Positions 1-5,024 of a stretch of DNA of 5,024 nucleotides are shown piece after piece (within the stretch, counting starts at the first letter, position 1; every line of letters starts with the position of its first letter). The position numbers were made by a program, and so were the translations under genes. The stretch comes from Candidatus Adiutrix sp. (GTDB taxonomy: Bacteria; Desulfobacterota; Desulfarculia; Adiutricales; Adiutricaceae), in assembly GCA_031286085.1 (NCBI GenBank), contig JAITUX010000196.1, forward strand, positions 1 through 5,024. Direction: 5' to 3'. Under the pieces are notes generated by a model. That model did not search any database. It saw only the letters and a program-made list of their open reading frames with translations, and was not told the DNA's origin.

Positions 1-798
1 GTCCTGGCCCTGGCCCTGGCGGCTTGGCCCGCCCTGGCCCGGGCCCAGGAGGCCGGGCCGGACAGGGCCAAGCCCCCGGCCGTAAGCGGCGCTCCGTCTT
101 TCGAGGTCCTGAACGTGACGACCGGCTCCGGTTCCGGCCGGACTGACGACAAAAAGGCCCTGCGCGTGGAAATCCTGGATTTCGGGCCCAAGAGCCCGGC
201 CGAGGCGGCCGAGGCGGCCCTGGCCGAGGCCGACCCCGGCCTGACCCAGGACCAGCGGGCCGCCAAGGCCCGCGCGGCGGCCCTGGAAACGGCCCTGGAA
301 TTGTGGCACAGCCGGATTTTGAGCGAATACAGCCGCGACCTGGGCGGCCGGCCCGACCCCTTCATGCCCAGCCGGGAAGTCCGGGGCGCTCCCGGTTACG
401 CCGGCGCCTCTTACGACCCGTCCCTGCCCCCCATCCTGCGCCTGGATTTGAGCCAGTTGAAACTGGTGGCCATCACCATCCGTTCCGGCGCCGCCGGGGC
501 GGAGGGCGCCCTGGCTTCCTTTGAGGACGGGTCCGGGGCCAGCTATATCCTGCGGCCGGGCGACCGCATCGGCCGCCGCCAGGGCCGCATCACCGGCATC
601 ACGTCCAACACGGTCACGGTGGAGGAACCGCCGCCGGGGCCCGGCGCCCCCGCCCGGCTGACGGAGATCAGGCTCGGCGGCCTTGATAACAGCGGCCGGA
701 CCCGCCAGGGCGGCCAGCGGGCCCACGACCTGGCCGACCCCTACGAAACCACGGGCCAGGGCGAGGCGGGAACCGCCTACGAAACGGGGCTTCAATGA
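1..798 (+). CDS. pilP: Type IV pilus assembly protein PilP (5'-partial)
   Basis: PilP links the inner-membrane PilN/PilO platform to the PilQ secretin in the periplasm. The frame is open from base 1 and stops at TGA 796-798, giving 265 visible residues. The first 15 (VLALALAAWPALARA) look like the hydrophobic core and A-R-A cleavage site of a signal peptide, so only its start is missing; the GTG at 115 is therefore not the true start. Residues about 60-110 form an Ala/Glu/Arg-rich, probably helical segment. GGRPDPF at 115-121 matches the G-R-x-D-P-F motif that precedes the PilP domain. Residues about 139-218 fit the small beta domain: LDLSQLKLVAI, then ASFEDGSGASYILRPGDRIG, then GRITGITSNTVTVEE. 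A hydrophilic tail of about 47 residues follows. No cysteine is visible, so the lipobox of Neisseria-type PilP is absent. pilQ follows on the same strand, which supports the call. The identification rests on domain pattern and context. Confidence 0.85.
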   Translation, partial: VLALALAAWPALARAQEAGPDRAKPPAVSGAPSFEVLNVTTGSGSGRTDDKKALRVEILDFGPKSPAEAAEAALAEADPGLTQDQRAAKARAAALETALELWHSRILSEYSRDLGGRPDPFMPSREVRGAPGYAGASYDPSLPPILRLDLSQLKLVAITIRSGAAGAEGALASFEDGSGASYILRPGDRIGRRQGRITGITSNTVTVEEPPPGPGAPARLTEIRLGGLDNSGRTRQGGQRAHDLADPYETTGQGEAGTAYETGLQ

Positions 799-855
799 GT
801 TTACGCCATATAAATTACGGCAAATTATAAAATATCAAAATGTAAAGATTCGATT
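797..855 (+). promoter_or_regulatory. AT-rich stretch between pilP and pilQ, possible internal promoter
   Basis: This stretch is far richer in A and T than the flanking genes. It contains several TATAAA-like hexamers (809-814, 826-831) and TAAAAT at 828-833. The best -35-like hexamer, TTTACG at 800-805, is 20 bases from TATAAA at 826, which is too wide for a standard sigma70 promoter. It could drive pilQ separately from the upstream pil genes, or simply be a spacer. The evidence is composition and weak hexamer matches only. Confidence 0.2.
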
Positions 856-900
856 CAGGCCGGCCGATACGAATGGAGCCGGGGAGGGCCGGCCGGAAGA

Positions 901-925
901 GGCCCGGGCCGCACGCCCCGGGGCC
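901..925 (+). other. GC-rich stem-loop in the pilQ leader
   Basis: GGCCCGGG (901-908) can pair with CCCCGGGGCC (916-925), giving about 8 base pairs with one bulged G and a 7-base loop. It ends 18 bases before the pilQ Shine-Dalgarno sequence. No T-run follows, so it is not a typical intrinsic terminator. It could stabilise a processed pilQ transcript. Stems of this kind also arise by chance where GGCC is very common, as here. Confidence 0.25.
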
Positions 926-943
926 TTCACCGCTCTGGGTGGC

Positions 944-949
944 AAGGAG
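944..949 (+). promoter_or_regulatory. Ribosome-binding site of pilQ, decides the start
   Basis: AAGGAG is a near-consensus Shine-Dalgarno sequence. Three ATG codons follow: 950 (different frame, no spacing), 954 (4-base gap) and 957 (7-base gap). The 7-base gap favours the second in-frame Met at 957 over 954. The two starts differ by one residue. Confidence 0.6.
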
Positions 950-956
950 ATGAATG

Positions 957-2492
957 ATGAGCGTCCGTCTCAAGCGAGTTTATATATTGTCGGCCTTGGC
1001 GGCGGCGAGCTTCCTGGGTTGGGCCGGGACGGCCCTGGAGGCCGGCGGCCTGACGACCCTGCAGCTCGGTTTCGCCCCGGCGGGGCAGGAGGCCCCGGCC
1101 ACTAGCCCGGCCCCGGGCCCGGCCAAGGCTAATTCCGTGCCGCCCAGTTCCCCGGGCGCAGTCAATTTCGACGGCCCCAAGATCTATACCGGGGAGCGCA
1201 TCTCCCTGGATTTCCAGAATGCCGATCTGCACAACATCATTCGTATAATCGGCGAGATCTCGGGCAAGAACATCGTGGTCTCCGACAAGGTCACCGGCAA
1301 GGTGACCTTGAAACTGAAAGACGTGCCCTGGGACCAGGCCCTGGATATAGTGCTGGCCCCCCGCAACCTCGGGGTGGATGAGGCCGGCAACGTCCTGACC
1401 ATACATGACCTCCAGACCCTGAACGGCATACGGACCGAACGGGAGCGACTGACGGCCGAGCGGAGCGCGGCGGCCAGCAAGGCCCCCCTGGCCAAAAAGG
1501 TCTTCACCCCCAGGTACGCCCCCATCGGCGTGGTGGCCGACGAACTCAGGAAACTGGCCACGAGCCGGGGCAAGGTCGTGGCCATCGGCAACGATATTTA
1601 CGTGGAGGACGAGTCCGGGGCCATCGGCACCATGGCCCAGATTTTCATGCGCGTGGATAGGGTGACCCGCCAGATACTCATCGAGTCCCGCATCGTGGAA
1701 GCCAAGACCAACGTCGTCGAGGAACTGGGGGTCCAATGGGGCGGCGGCTACGCCGGTTCCCCGGGCACCGGCAACCCGCGCCCTCAAATCGGCTTTGATT
1801 GGGACAGGGGCGGGGGCGTTTTGGCCGCCGGGGAAAACACCGGGGGGGGCCTGGTCGGCCTGGCCGATTTCGCCGGCGGGGCCAGCCTGGGCTTCGGCTA
1901 CATCAACAAGGCCGGCAGCCTCATATTGAACGCCAGGCTGAAGGCCAGCGAGAACAACAAGGAAAGCCGCACCATCAGCGCCCCGCGCATCATGGCCGCC
2001 AACGACCAGACCGTCTCCATCAAGCAGGGCGTCCAGATACCCTTCCGGAGCGGGGGCACGGCCACCAGCCCGCAAAACACCGAGTTCAAGGAAGCGGCCA
2101 TGGAACTCAAGGTCACTCCTCACATCGAGGAGAACGGCCAGATAATCACCCTGGACATCAATTTGAAGAACGATTCCCCCACCCTGATCCGGCGCGGCTA
2201 CAGCGGCAGCGCGGGCGACAACCTGGTCGGACTCCGCCTGAGCGGCGGAATGACGGTGGAAGACATAGGCATCAACACCAATGAGGCCAAGACCAAGCTC
2301 ATGGTCCGGGACGGCGACACCGTGGTCATCGGCGGCATTCTGAAAGACAGCCAGGGCTCCGAATCCGACCGGGTGCCTGGCCTTCACCGCCTGCCCCTGC
2401 TGGGCTGGATGTTCCAGGACAACCAGGTCATGAACAGCAAGGAGGAACTCCTCATCTTCATCACCGCCAACATCATCCCCATAAATATATAG
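957..2492 (+). CDS. pilQ: Type IV pilus outer-membrane secretin PilQ, short form
   Basis: PilQ forms the multimeric outer-membrane channel through which the type IV pilus extends and retracts. Residues below are numbered from ATG 954; ATG 957 is preferred from RBS spacing. A basic start and hydrophobic stretch (about 8-30) form a signal peptide without a lipobox, followed by a Pro/Ala-rich linker to about 75. Residues 82-151 match the STN/N0 secretin domain, with LDFQNADLHNIIRIIGEIS and LKLKDVPWDQALDIVL. Residues 183-250 match the N1 domain. A Gly-rich segment (258-316) precedes the secretin core at about 320-506. Core hallmarks are ISAPRIMAANDQTVSIKQG, the PilQ-like VTPHI and INTNEAKTKLMV, GDTVVIGGILKD, and VPGLHRLPLLGWMF ending in ELLIFITANII. 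Many PilQ proteins have 700-900 residues with one or more N-terminal AMIN domains; none is recognisable here. Position after pilP separates it from GspD or other secretins. The gene ends with TAG. Confidence 0.92.
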   Translation: MSVRLKRVYILSALAAASFLGWAGTALEAGGLTTLQLGFAPAGQEAPATSPAPGPAKANSVPPSSPGAVNFDGPKIYTGERISLDFQNADLHNIIRIIGEISGKNIVVSDKVTGKVTLKLKDVPWDQALDIVLAPRNLGVDEAGNVLTIHDLQTLNGIRTERERLTAERSAAASKAPLAKKVFTPRYAPIGVVADELRKLATSRGKVVAIGNDIYVEDESGAIGTMAQIFMRVDRVTRQILIESRIVEAKTNVVEELGVQWGGGYAGSPGTGNPRPQIGFDWDRGGGVLAAGENTGGGLVGLADFAGGASLGFGYINKAGSLILNARLKASENNKESRTISAPRIMAANDQTVSIKQGVQIPFRSGGTATSPQNTEFKEAAMELKVTPHIEENGQIITLDINLKNDSPTLIRRGYSGSAGDNLVGLRLSGGMTVEDIGINTNEAKTKLMVRDGDTVVIGGILKDSQGSESDRVPGLHRLPLLGWMFQDNQVMNSKEELLIFITANIIPINI

Positions 2493-2495
2493 AGA

Positions 2496-2547
2496 AACTC
2501 AAGCGATTCAAAGGCCGGCAAAGCCGGACCTTTCAATCGCTTGAGTT
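2496..2547. terminator. Long hairpin just after pilQ
   Basis: AACTCAAGCGATT (2496-2508) pairs perfectly with AATCGCTTGAGTT (2535-2547). After one C-C mismatch, AAAGG pairs with CCTTT, and after one bulged A, CCGGC pairs with GCCGG, closing an AAA loop at 2520-2522. That makes 23 pairs in total. It starts 3 bases after the pilQ stop. The plus-strand side has no T-run (CCATTTAG follows), so it is not a textbook intrinsic terminator for pilQ. It may block 3' exonucleases or be cut by RNase III. Read on the minus strand, it is followed by TTTCTCTATATATTTAT, which is somewhat T-rich and could act as a backup terminator for the opposing gene. Confidence 0.6.
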
Positions 2548-2552
2548 CCATT

Positions 2553-2606
2553 TAGAGCCGAACAATAAAAGGGTCCACGCTGGCCCTTTTATTGTTCGAG
2601 GCTCTA
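2553..2606. terminator. Bidirectional intrinsic terminator between pilQ and the EF-G-like gene
   Basis: GAACAATAAAAGGG (2560-2573) pairs perfectly with CCCTTTTATTGTTC (2584-2597). TAGAGCC (2553-2559) pairs with GGCTCTA (2600-2606) across a 2-base GA bulge. Inside the loop, CCA and TGG can extend the stem. On either strand a short GC stem (GGG-CCA/TGG-CCC) is followed directly by TTTTATTGTT, so transcripts from both directions meet a stem plus U-rich tract. The outer stem includes the TAG stop codon (2604-2606) of the minus-strand gene. Its placement between convergent genes fits a shared terminator. Confidence 0.8.
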
Positions 2607-4670
2607 GGCTTCCTCTTCGCGGGGCTTGTATTCGGCGACGACCTTGTCCCGCACCTGGGGCGGGGCCTCGTCGTAGCGGGCGAATTCCAGGGAGAAGGAG
2701 CCCCGGCCGCCGGTCATGGAGGTCAGGACCGGGGCGTAGCCAAGTATTTCCACCTGGGGCACGTGGGCCTTGATGACCTGTTTCTTGCCCCGGGCCTCGG
2801 TGCCCAGGAGCTTGCCCCGGCGGCTGGAGATGTCGCCCATGACGTCGCCCATGAACTCGTCGGGCACGGTGACGGTCAGGAGCATGACGGGCTCCAGTAT
2901 GGTGGGCTTGCATTCCTGGAAAGCCTTCTTGAAGGCCATGGAGCCGGCGATCTTGAAGGCCATTTCCGAGGAATCCACGTCGTGGTAGCTGCCGAAGACC
3001 AGGCCCACCTTCAGGTCCACCACCGGGTTGCCGCTGATGACGCCGCCGGCCATGGCCTCCACGATGCCCTTTTCCACGGCCGGGATGAACTGGCGGGGGA
3101 TGACGCCGCCGACGATGCGGTCTTCAAAGATGAAGCCCTCGCCCCGGGGCAGGGGTTCCATATCGATGACCGCGTCGCCGTATTGGCCCTTGCCCCCGGT
3201 CTGCTTCTTATACTTGCCCTGGATTTTGAGGGCCTTGCCCTTGATGGTCTCCTTGTAGGCGACCTTGGGCGCCTTGAGGAGCATTTCCACCCCGTATTTG
3301 CGCTTGAGCTTCTCCAGGGTGGTGTCGATGTGCACCTGGCCCATGCCCGAGAGGATCATCTCGCGGGTCTGGTCGTTGCGGGTCAGGCGCAGGGTCACGT
3401 CCTCGGCCAGCATCTTGTTTATGGCCGCGAAAATCTTCTCCTCGTCGCCCTTGCTCTTGGCCTCGACGGCGAAGCCGACCACCGGCTCCATGGCCCGGGG
3501 CACGGGGAAGGCGATGGGCGCGGCTTCATCGCAGATGGTGTCGCCGGTCAGGGTGTTCTTGAGCTTGGAGACGGCCACGATGTCGCCCGGCCCGGCCTCG
3601 TCGATGGCCTTCTGGCCCTTGCCTTCCAGGGCCAGGAGCTGGCCGAAGCGCTCCTTCTGTTCGGCCCGGCGGTTGTGGAAGCCGCTGTCCGGGGCCAGGG
3701 AGCCGGAGACCACCCGGAAGATGGTCAACTGGCCGGCGAAGGGATCGACCACGGTTTTCAGCACCAGGCCGCTGAAAGGCGCGGCCGGGTCGGGCGGCCG
3801 GCTCTCTTCGGGCGTCCGCCCGGCCCGGGGGCCCCGGTCCAGGGGCGAGGGCAGGGTGAGGATGAGGTCCAGGATCTGGGCCAGGCCGATTTGCTTGAGC
3901 CCGGCGGCCGGCAGGACCGGGGCGATCTTGCGGGCCAGGACCTCGGAACGGAAGGCCTCGCTTATCTCCTCGGGCGTCAGTTCCGTGCCGTCCAGGAATT
4001 TTTCCAGGAGGGTGTCGTTGGCCTCGGCCACGGCTTCCACCATTTTTTCCCGCCACTGGGCTATCATATCCTTCATCTCGGCCGGGGGGTCGCCTTCAGC
4101 GGCCTTGCCGGATTCATCGTAGAACCAGGCCCGGCCGGTCAGAAGGCTCACCAGGCCCTTGAAGCCGTTTTCCGCCCCGATGGGCAGAAAGGCCGGGATG
4201 GGCTTGGGGTCGCCCAGGGAATCGGCCAGGTCTTGGAGGACGGCGTAAAAATCGGCCCGTTCCCTGTCCATCTTATTGATGACGACCATGAGGGGCAGGT
4301 TGAGGGCGCCGGCGAAATCCCAGGTTTTTTCCGTGGAGACCTTCACGCCGTCCACCGCGTCCACCAGCATGACCGCGGCGTCCACCCCGCCCAGGACCGT
4401 CTGGGTGTCGTTCAGGAAGTTCTCGTCGCCGGGGGTGTCGATGAAGGTGATCTGGTGCTTTTTCCAGGGGAGGGAATGAAAGGCGGAATTTATGCTGCTC
4501 TTGCGCTTTATTTCCTCGGGTTCCGCGTCCAGGACGGAAGTGCCCTCCATGACCGAGCCCAGGCGGGTGGTCACCTTGGTGTGGAAGAGGAGGGCCTCGG
4601 CCAGCGTGGTCTTGCCGGCCCCGTTATGGGAGATGAAGGCGATGGTTCTCTGCTTGGCGACGTCTTTCAT
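2604..4670 (-). CDS. fusA2: Elongation factor G-like GTPase (EF-G-2/FusA2 type)
   Basis: This is a cytoplasmic translational GTPase of 688 residues, close to normal EF-G length. The G domain has SHNGAGKT at 14-21 (P-loop), DTPG at 78-81, NKMD at 132-135 and GAE at about 165-167. A Pro/Arg-rich linker (275-298) leads to domain II at about 299-385. Domain III (about 395-470) includes GMGQVHIDTTLEKL. Domain IV (about 471-590) has GGKGQYGD and DVDSSEMAFKIAGSMAFK. Domain V (about 592-670) has GDVMGDISSRRGKLLG and SMTGGRGSF. The sequence departs from housekeeping EF-G: the catalytic-His motif DTPGHVDF is DTPGDENF, and the switch I RGITI is replaced by RKSSI. These features place it with EF-G-2-like paralogues, some of which are ribosome-dependent GTPases of uncertain or condition-specific role; the true fusA would lie elsewhere. 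The start is supported by AGGGG seven bases upstream. It stands alone, convergent with pilQ, with its own promoter. No link to pili is implied. Confidence 0.88.
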   Translation of the reverse strand: MKDVAKQRTIAFISHNGAGKTTLAEALLFHTKVTTRLGSVMEGTSVLDAEPEEIKRKSSINSAFHSLPWKKHQITFIDTPGDENFLNDTQTVLGGVDAAVMLVDAVDGVKVSTEKTWDFAGALNLPLMVVINKMDRERADFYAVLQDLADSLGDPKPIPAFLPIGAENGFKGLVSLLTGRAWFYDESGKAAEGDPPAEMKDMIAQWREKMVEAVAEANDTLLEKFLDGTELTPEEISEAFRSEVLARKIAPVLPAAGLKQIGLAQILDLILTLPSPLDRGPRAGRTPEESRPPDPAAPFSGLVLKTVVDPFAGQLTIFRVVSGSLAPDSGFHNRRAEQKERFGQLLALEGKGQKAIDEAGPGDIVAVSKLKNTLTGDTICDEAAPIAFPVPRAMEPVVGFAVEAKSKGDEEKIFAAINKMLAEDVTLRLTRNDQTREMILSGMGQVHIDTTLEKLKRKYGVEMLLKAPKVAYKETIKGKALKIQGKYKKQTGGKGQYGDAVIDMEPLPRGEGFIFEDRIVGGVIPRQFIPAVEKGIVEAMAGGVISGNPVVDLKVGLVFGSYHDVDSSEMAFKIAGSMAFKKAFQECKPTILEPVMLLTVTVPDEFMGDVMGDISSRRGKLLGTEARGKKQVIKAHVPQVEILGYAPVLTSMTGGRGSFSLEFARYDEAPPQVRDKVVAEYKPREEEA

Positions 4671-4677
4671 GAATCAA

Positions 4678-4682
4678 CCCCT
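4678..4682 (-). promoter_or_regulatory. Ribosome-binding site of the EF-G-like gene
   Basis: On the minus strand AGGGG lies 7 bases before the ATG at 4670, which supports that start. The same bases form part of one arm of a possible leader hairpin (4679-4700). Confidence 0.65.
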
Positions 4683-4705
4683 GGCGGGAGCCGGCCAGGG
4701 CCGGC
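4679..4705 (-). promoter_or_regulatory. Competing hairpins in the EF-G-like gene leader
   Basis: On the minus strand, GCCGGCCCTGGCCGGC (4705-4690) folds on itself with 6 pairs and a 4-base loop. CCCTGGC (4700-4694), inside that hairpin, can instead pair with GCCAGGG (4685-4679), which contains most of the Shine-Dalgarno sequence, across an 8-base loop. The two folds share bases and exclude each other, so the leader could switch between an open and a covered ribosome-binding site. Pairing is seen directly; regulation is inferred. GGCC-rich DNA makes chance pairing fairly likely. Confidence 0.35.
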
Positions 4706-4747
4706 GGCCTGTTTTGGTTCAATGACCATATAATACCACATCTTGCT

Positions 4748-4777
4748 AGTATGGCCCAAACCGCCGCCCCTTGTCAA
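4748..4777 (-). promoter_or_regulatory. Sigma70-like promoter of the EF-G-like gene
   Basis: On the minus strand a perfect -35 box TTGACA (4777-4772) is followed after 18 bases by CATACT (4753-4748), which matches TATAAT at 4 of 6 positions. Transcription would begin near 4741, giving a leader of about 70 bases before the ATG at 4670. No other gene lies between, so this is the natural promoter of the EF-G-like gene. Confidence 0.6.
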
Positions 4778-4800
4778 GAAGGCGGACTGTGTGTTGGGAA

Positions 4801-4840
4801 CGCGAAACTTGTCCGTGGCAATAGCGCGAGAGTTGTCCGC
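4801..4840. repeat. Pair of imperfect 16-base direct repeats
   Basis: CGCGAAACTTGTCCGT (4801-4816) and CGCGAGAGTTGTCCGC (4825-4840) agree at 13 of 16 positions and start exactly 24 bases apart. They lie where GC content falls, about 24 bases upstream of the EF-G-like gene's -35 box. They could be protein-binding sites, or the multi-repeat end of an insertion sequence (IS21-family ends carry such repeats). No transposase is recognised in the 184 bases that follow, so the identity stays open. Confidence 0.5.
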
Positions 4841-4880
4841 TAATAAGACCTTGAAGCTACAAAGTTTTTGGCTTAAGGCA

Positions 4881-5024
4881 ATGTTTCGGCCACTTAATGA
4901 GGAGCCACTCTCTAAGCAACAGGCTCACAATTCGTTTCTTGACTTTTTTACGGCCTCATGTTTTAATTTCAAGCAGGTACTGAAAATACCTGTAAGCGGT
5001 CACACGCCCGGTCAGCCGTGTCTT
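4881..5024 (+). CDS. Possible start of an unidentified gene (3'-partial)
   Basis: The frame beginning ATG 4881 stays open for 48 codons to the window edge, starting MFRPLNEEPLSKQQ and continuing with a Phe-rich stretch (NSFLDFFTASCFNF). The same frame has no stop back to 4731-4733, and TTG at 4851 is an alternative start. The only Shine-Dalgarno-like sequence is AAGG at 4875-4878, too close to the ATG to be convincing. Local GC is about 39% over 4841-4990, unlike the neighbouring genes. I do not recognise the protein. A short open frame in non-coding DNA is equally possible. Confidence 0.22.
   Translation, partial: MFRPLNEEPLSKQQAHNSFLDFFTASCFNFKQVLKIPVSGHTPGQPCL

Noticed and set aside
115..798. 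GTG at 115 as the pilP start
   Set aside because: The frame continues to base 1 with a clear signal-peptide core and cleavage site, so the gene begins before the window.
857..897. GGCCGGCC octamers as a specific repeat
   Set aside because: GGCC-rich words are common throughout this genome region, so two copies carry no special weight.
683..1105. A 140-codon plus-strand frame bridging pilP and pilQ
   Set aside because: It overlaps the ends of two well-supported genes in another frame, has Arg/Gly/Pro-rich composition, and no convincing ribosome-binding site or motif.
927..2387. A 486-codon open frame on the minus strand opposite pilQ
   Set aside because: It is a GC-driven antisense shadow of pilQ, whose secretin motifs are clear. 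Its product has no recognisable domain.
2592..4733. A 713-codon open frame on the plus strand opposite the EF-G-like gene
   Set aside because: It mirrors the codon bias of a GC-rich gene. The translation is low-complexity, rich in Gly, His, Leu, Val and Asp with no known motif, and the minus-strand frame has full EF-G domain signatures.
4788..5024. IS21-type insertion sequence
   Set aside because: The TGTCCG-bearing repeats resemble multi-repeat IS ends, but no IstA or IstB reading is visible on either strand in the remaining bases, so only the repeats are reported.
4957..5024. Minus-strand frame from the right edge ending in a Tyr/Phe-rich peptide and TGA, possibly a gene 3' end
   Set aside because: Only 22 codons are visible, with no recognisable family signature. 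It cannot be told from chance.

Overview
The window looks like chromosomal DNA of a GC-rich Gram-negative bacterium, most likely a deltaproteobacterium in the broad sense (Desulfobacterota or Myxococcota). This is inferred from the roughly two-thirds GC coding style (GCC/GGC/CTG-rich codons), the end of a pilMNOPQ-type cluster, and a divergent EF-G-like GTPase. The sequence alone does not fix species or genus.

Layout. Bases 1-798 (+) are the 3' part of a pilP-like gene, the inner-membrane-associated periplasmic linker of the type IV pilus machine. Its first few codons lie outside the window. After a 158-base gap with an AT-rich stretch comes pilQ (957-2492, +), the outer-membrane secretin through which the pilus fibre passes. 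The two genes are the end of a type IV pilus alignment subcomplex operon; pilM, pilN and pilO would be expected just upstream. This PilQ is short and has no recognisable AMIN (peptidoglycan-binding) domain.

Bases 2493-2603 separate two convergent genes and are almost filled by two back-to-back hairpins. The second is symmetric and reads as a bidirectional intrinsic terminator. On the minus strand, 2604-4670 encodes a full-length EF-G-like protein of the FusA2/EF-G-2 type, with G-domain motifs that differ from canonical EF-G. It has a good ribosome-binding site, a sigma70-like promoter (TTGACA - 18 bases - CATACT), and a leader that can fold into two competing hairpins, one of which covers the Shine-Dalgarno sequence.

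The right end (about 4780-5024) drops to roughly 48% GC, and to about 39% between 4841 and 4990. It carries two imperfect 16-base direct repeats 24 bases apart and a frame that stays open to the window edge. It may be the edge of an acquired segment or the start of an unrelated gene; its identity cannot be determined here.

I found no CRISPR array, tRNA, rRNA or recognisable transposase. No new multi-gene system is evident. The points most worth checking are the AMIN-less PilQ with a G8 tract, the non-canonical GTPase motifs, the tandem hairpins, the EF-G-like leader and the low-GC right end.
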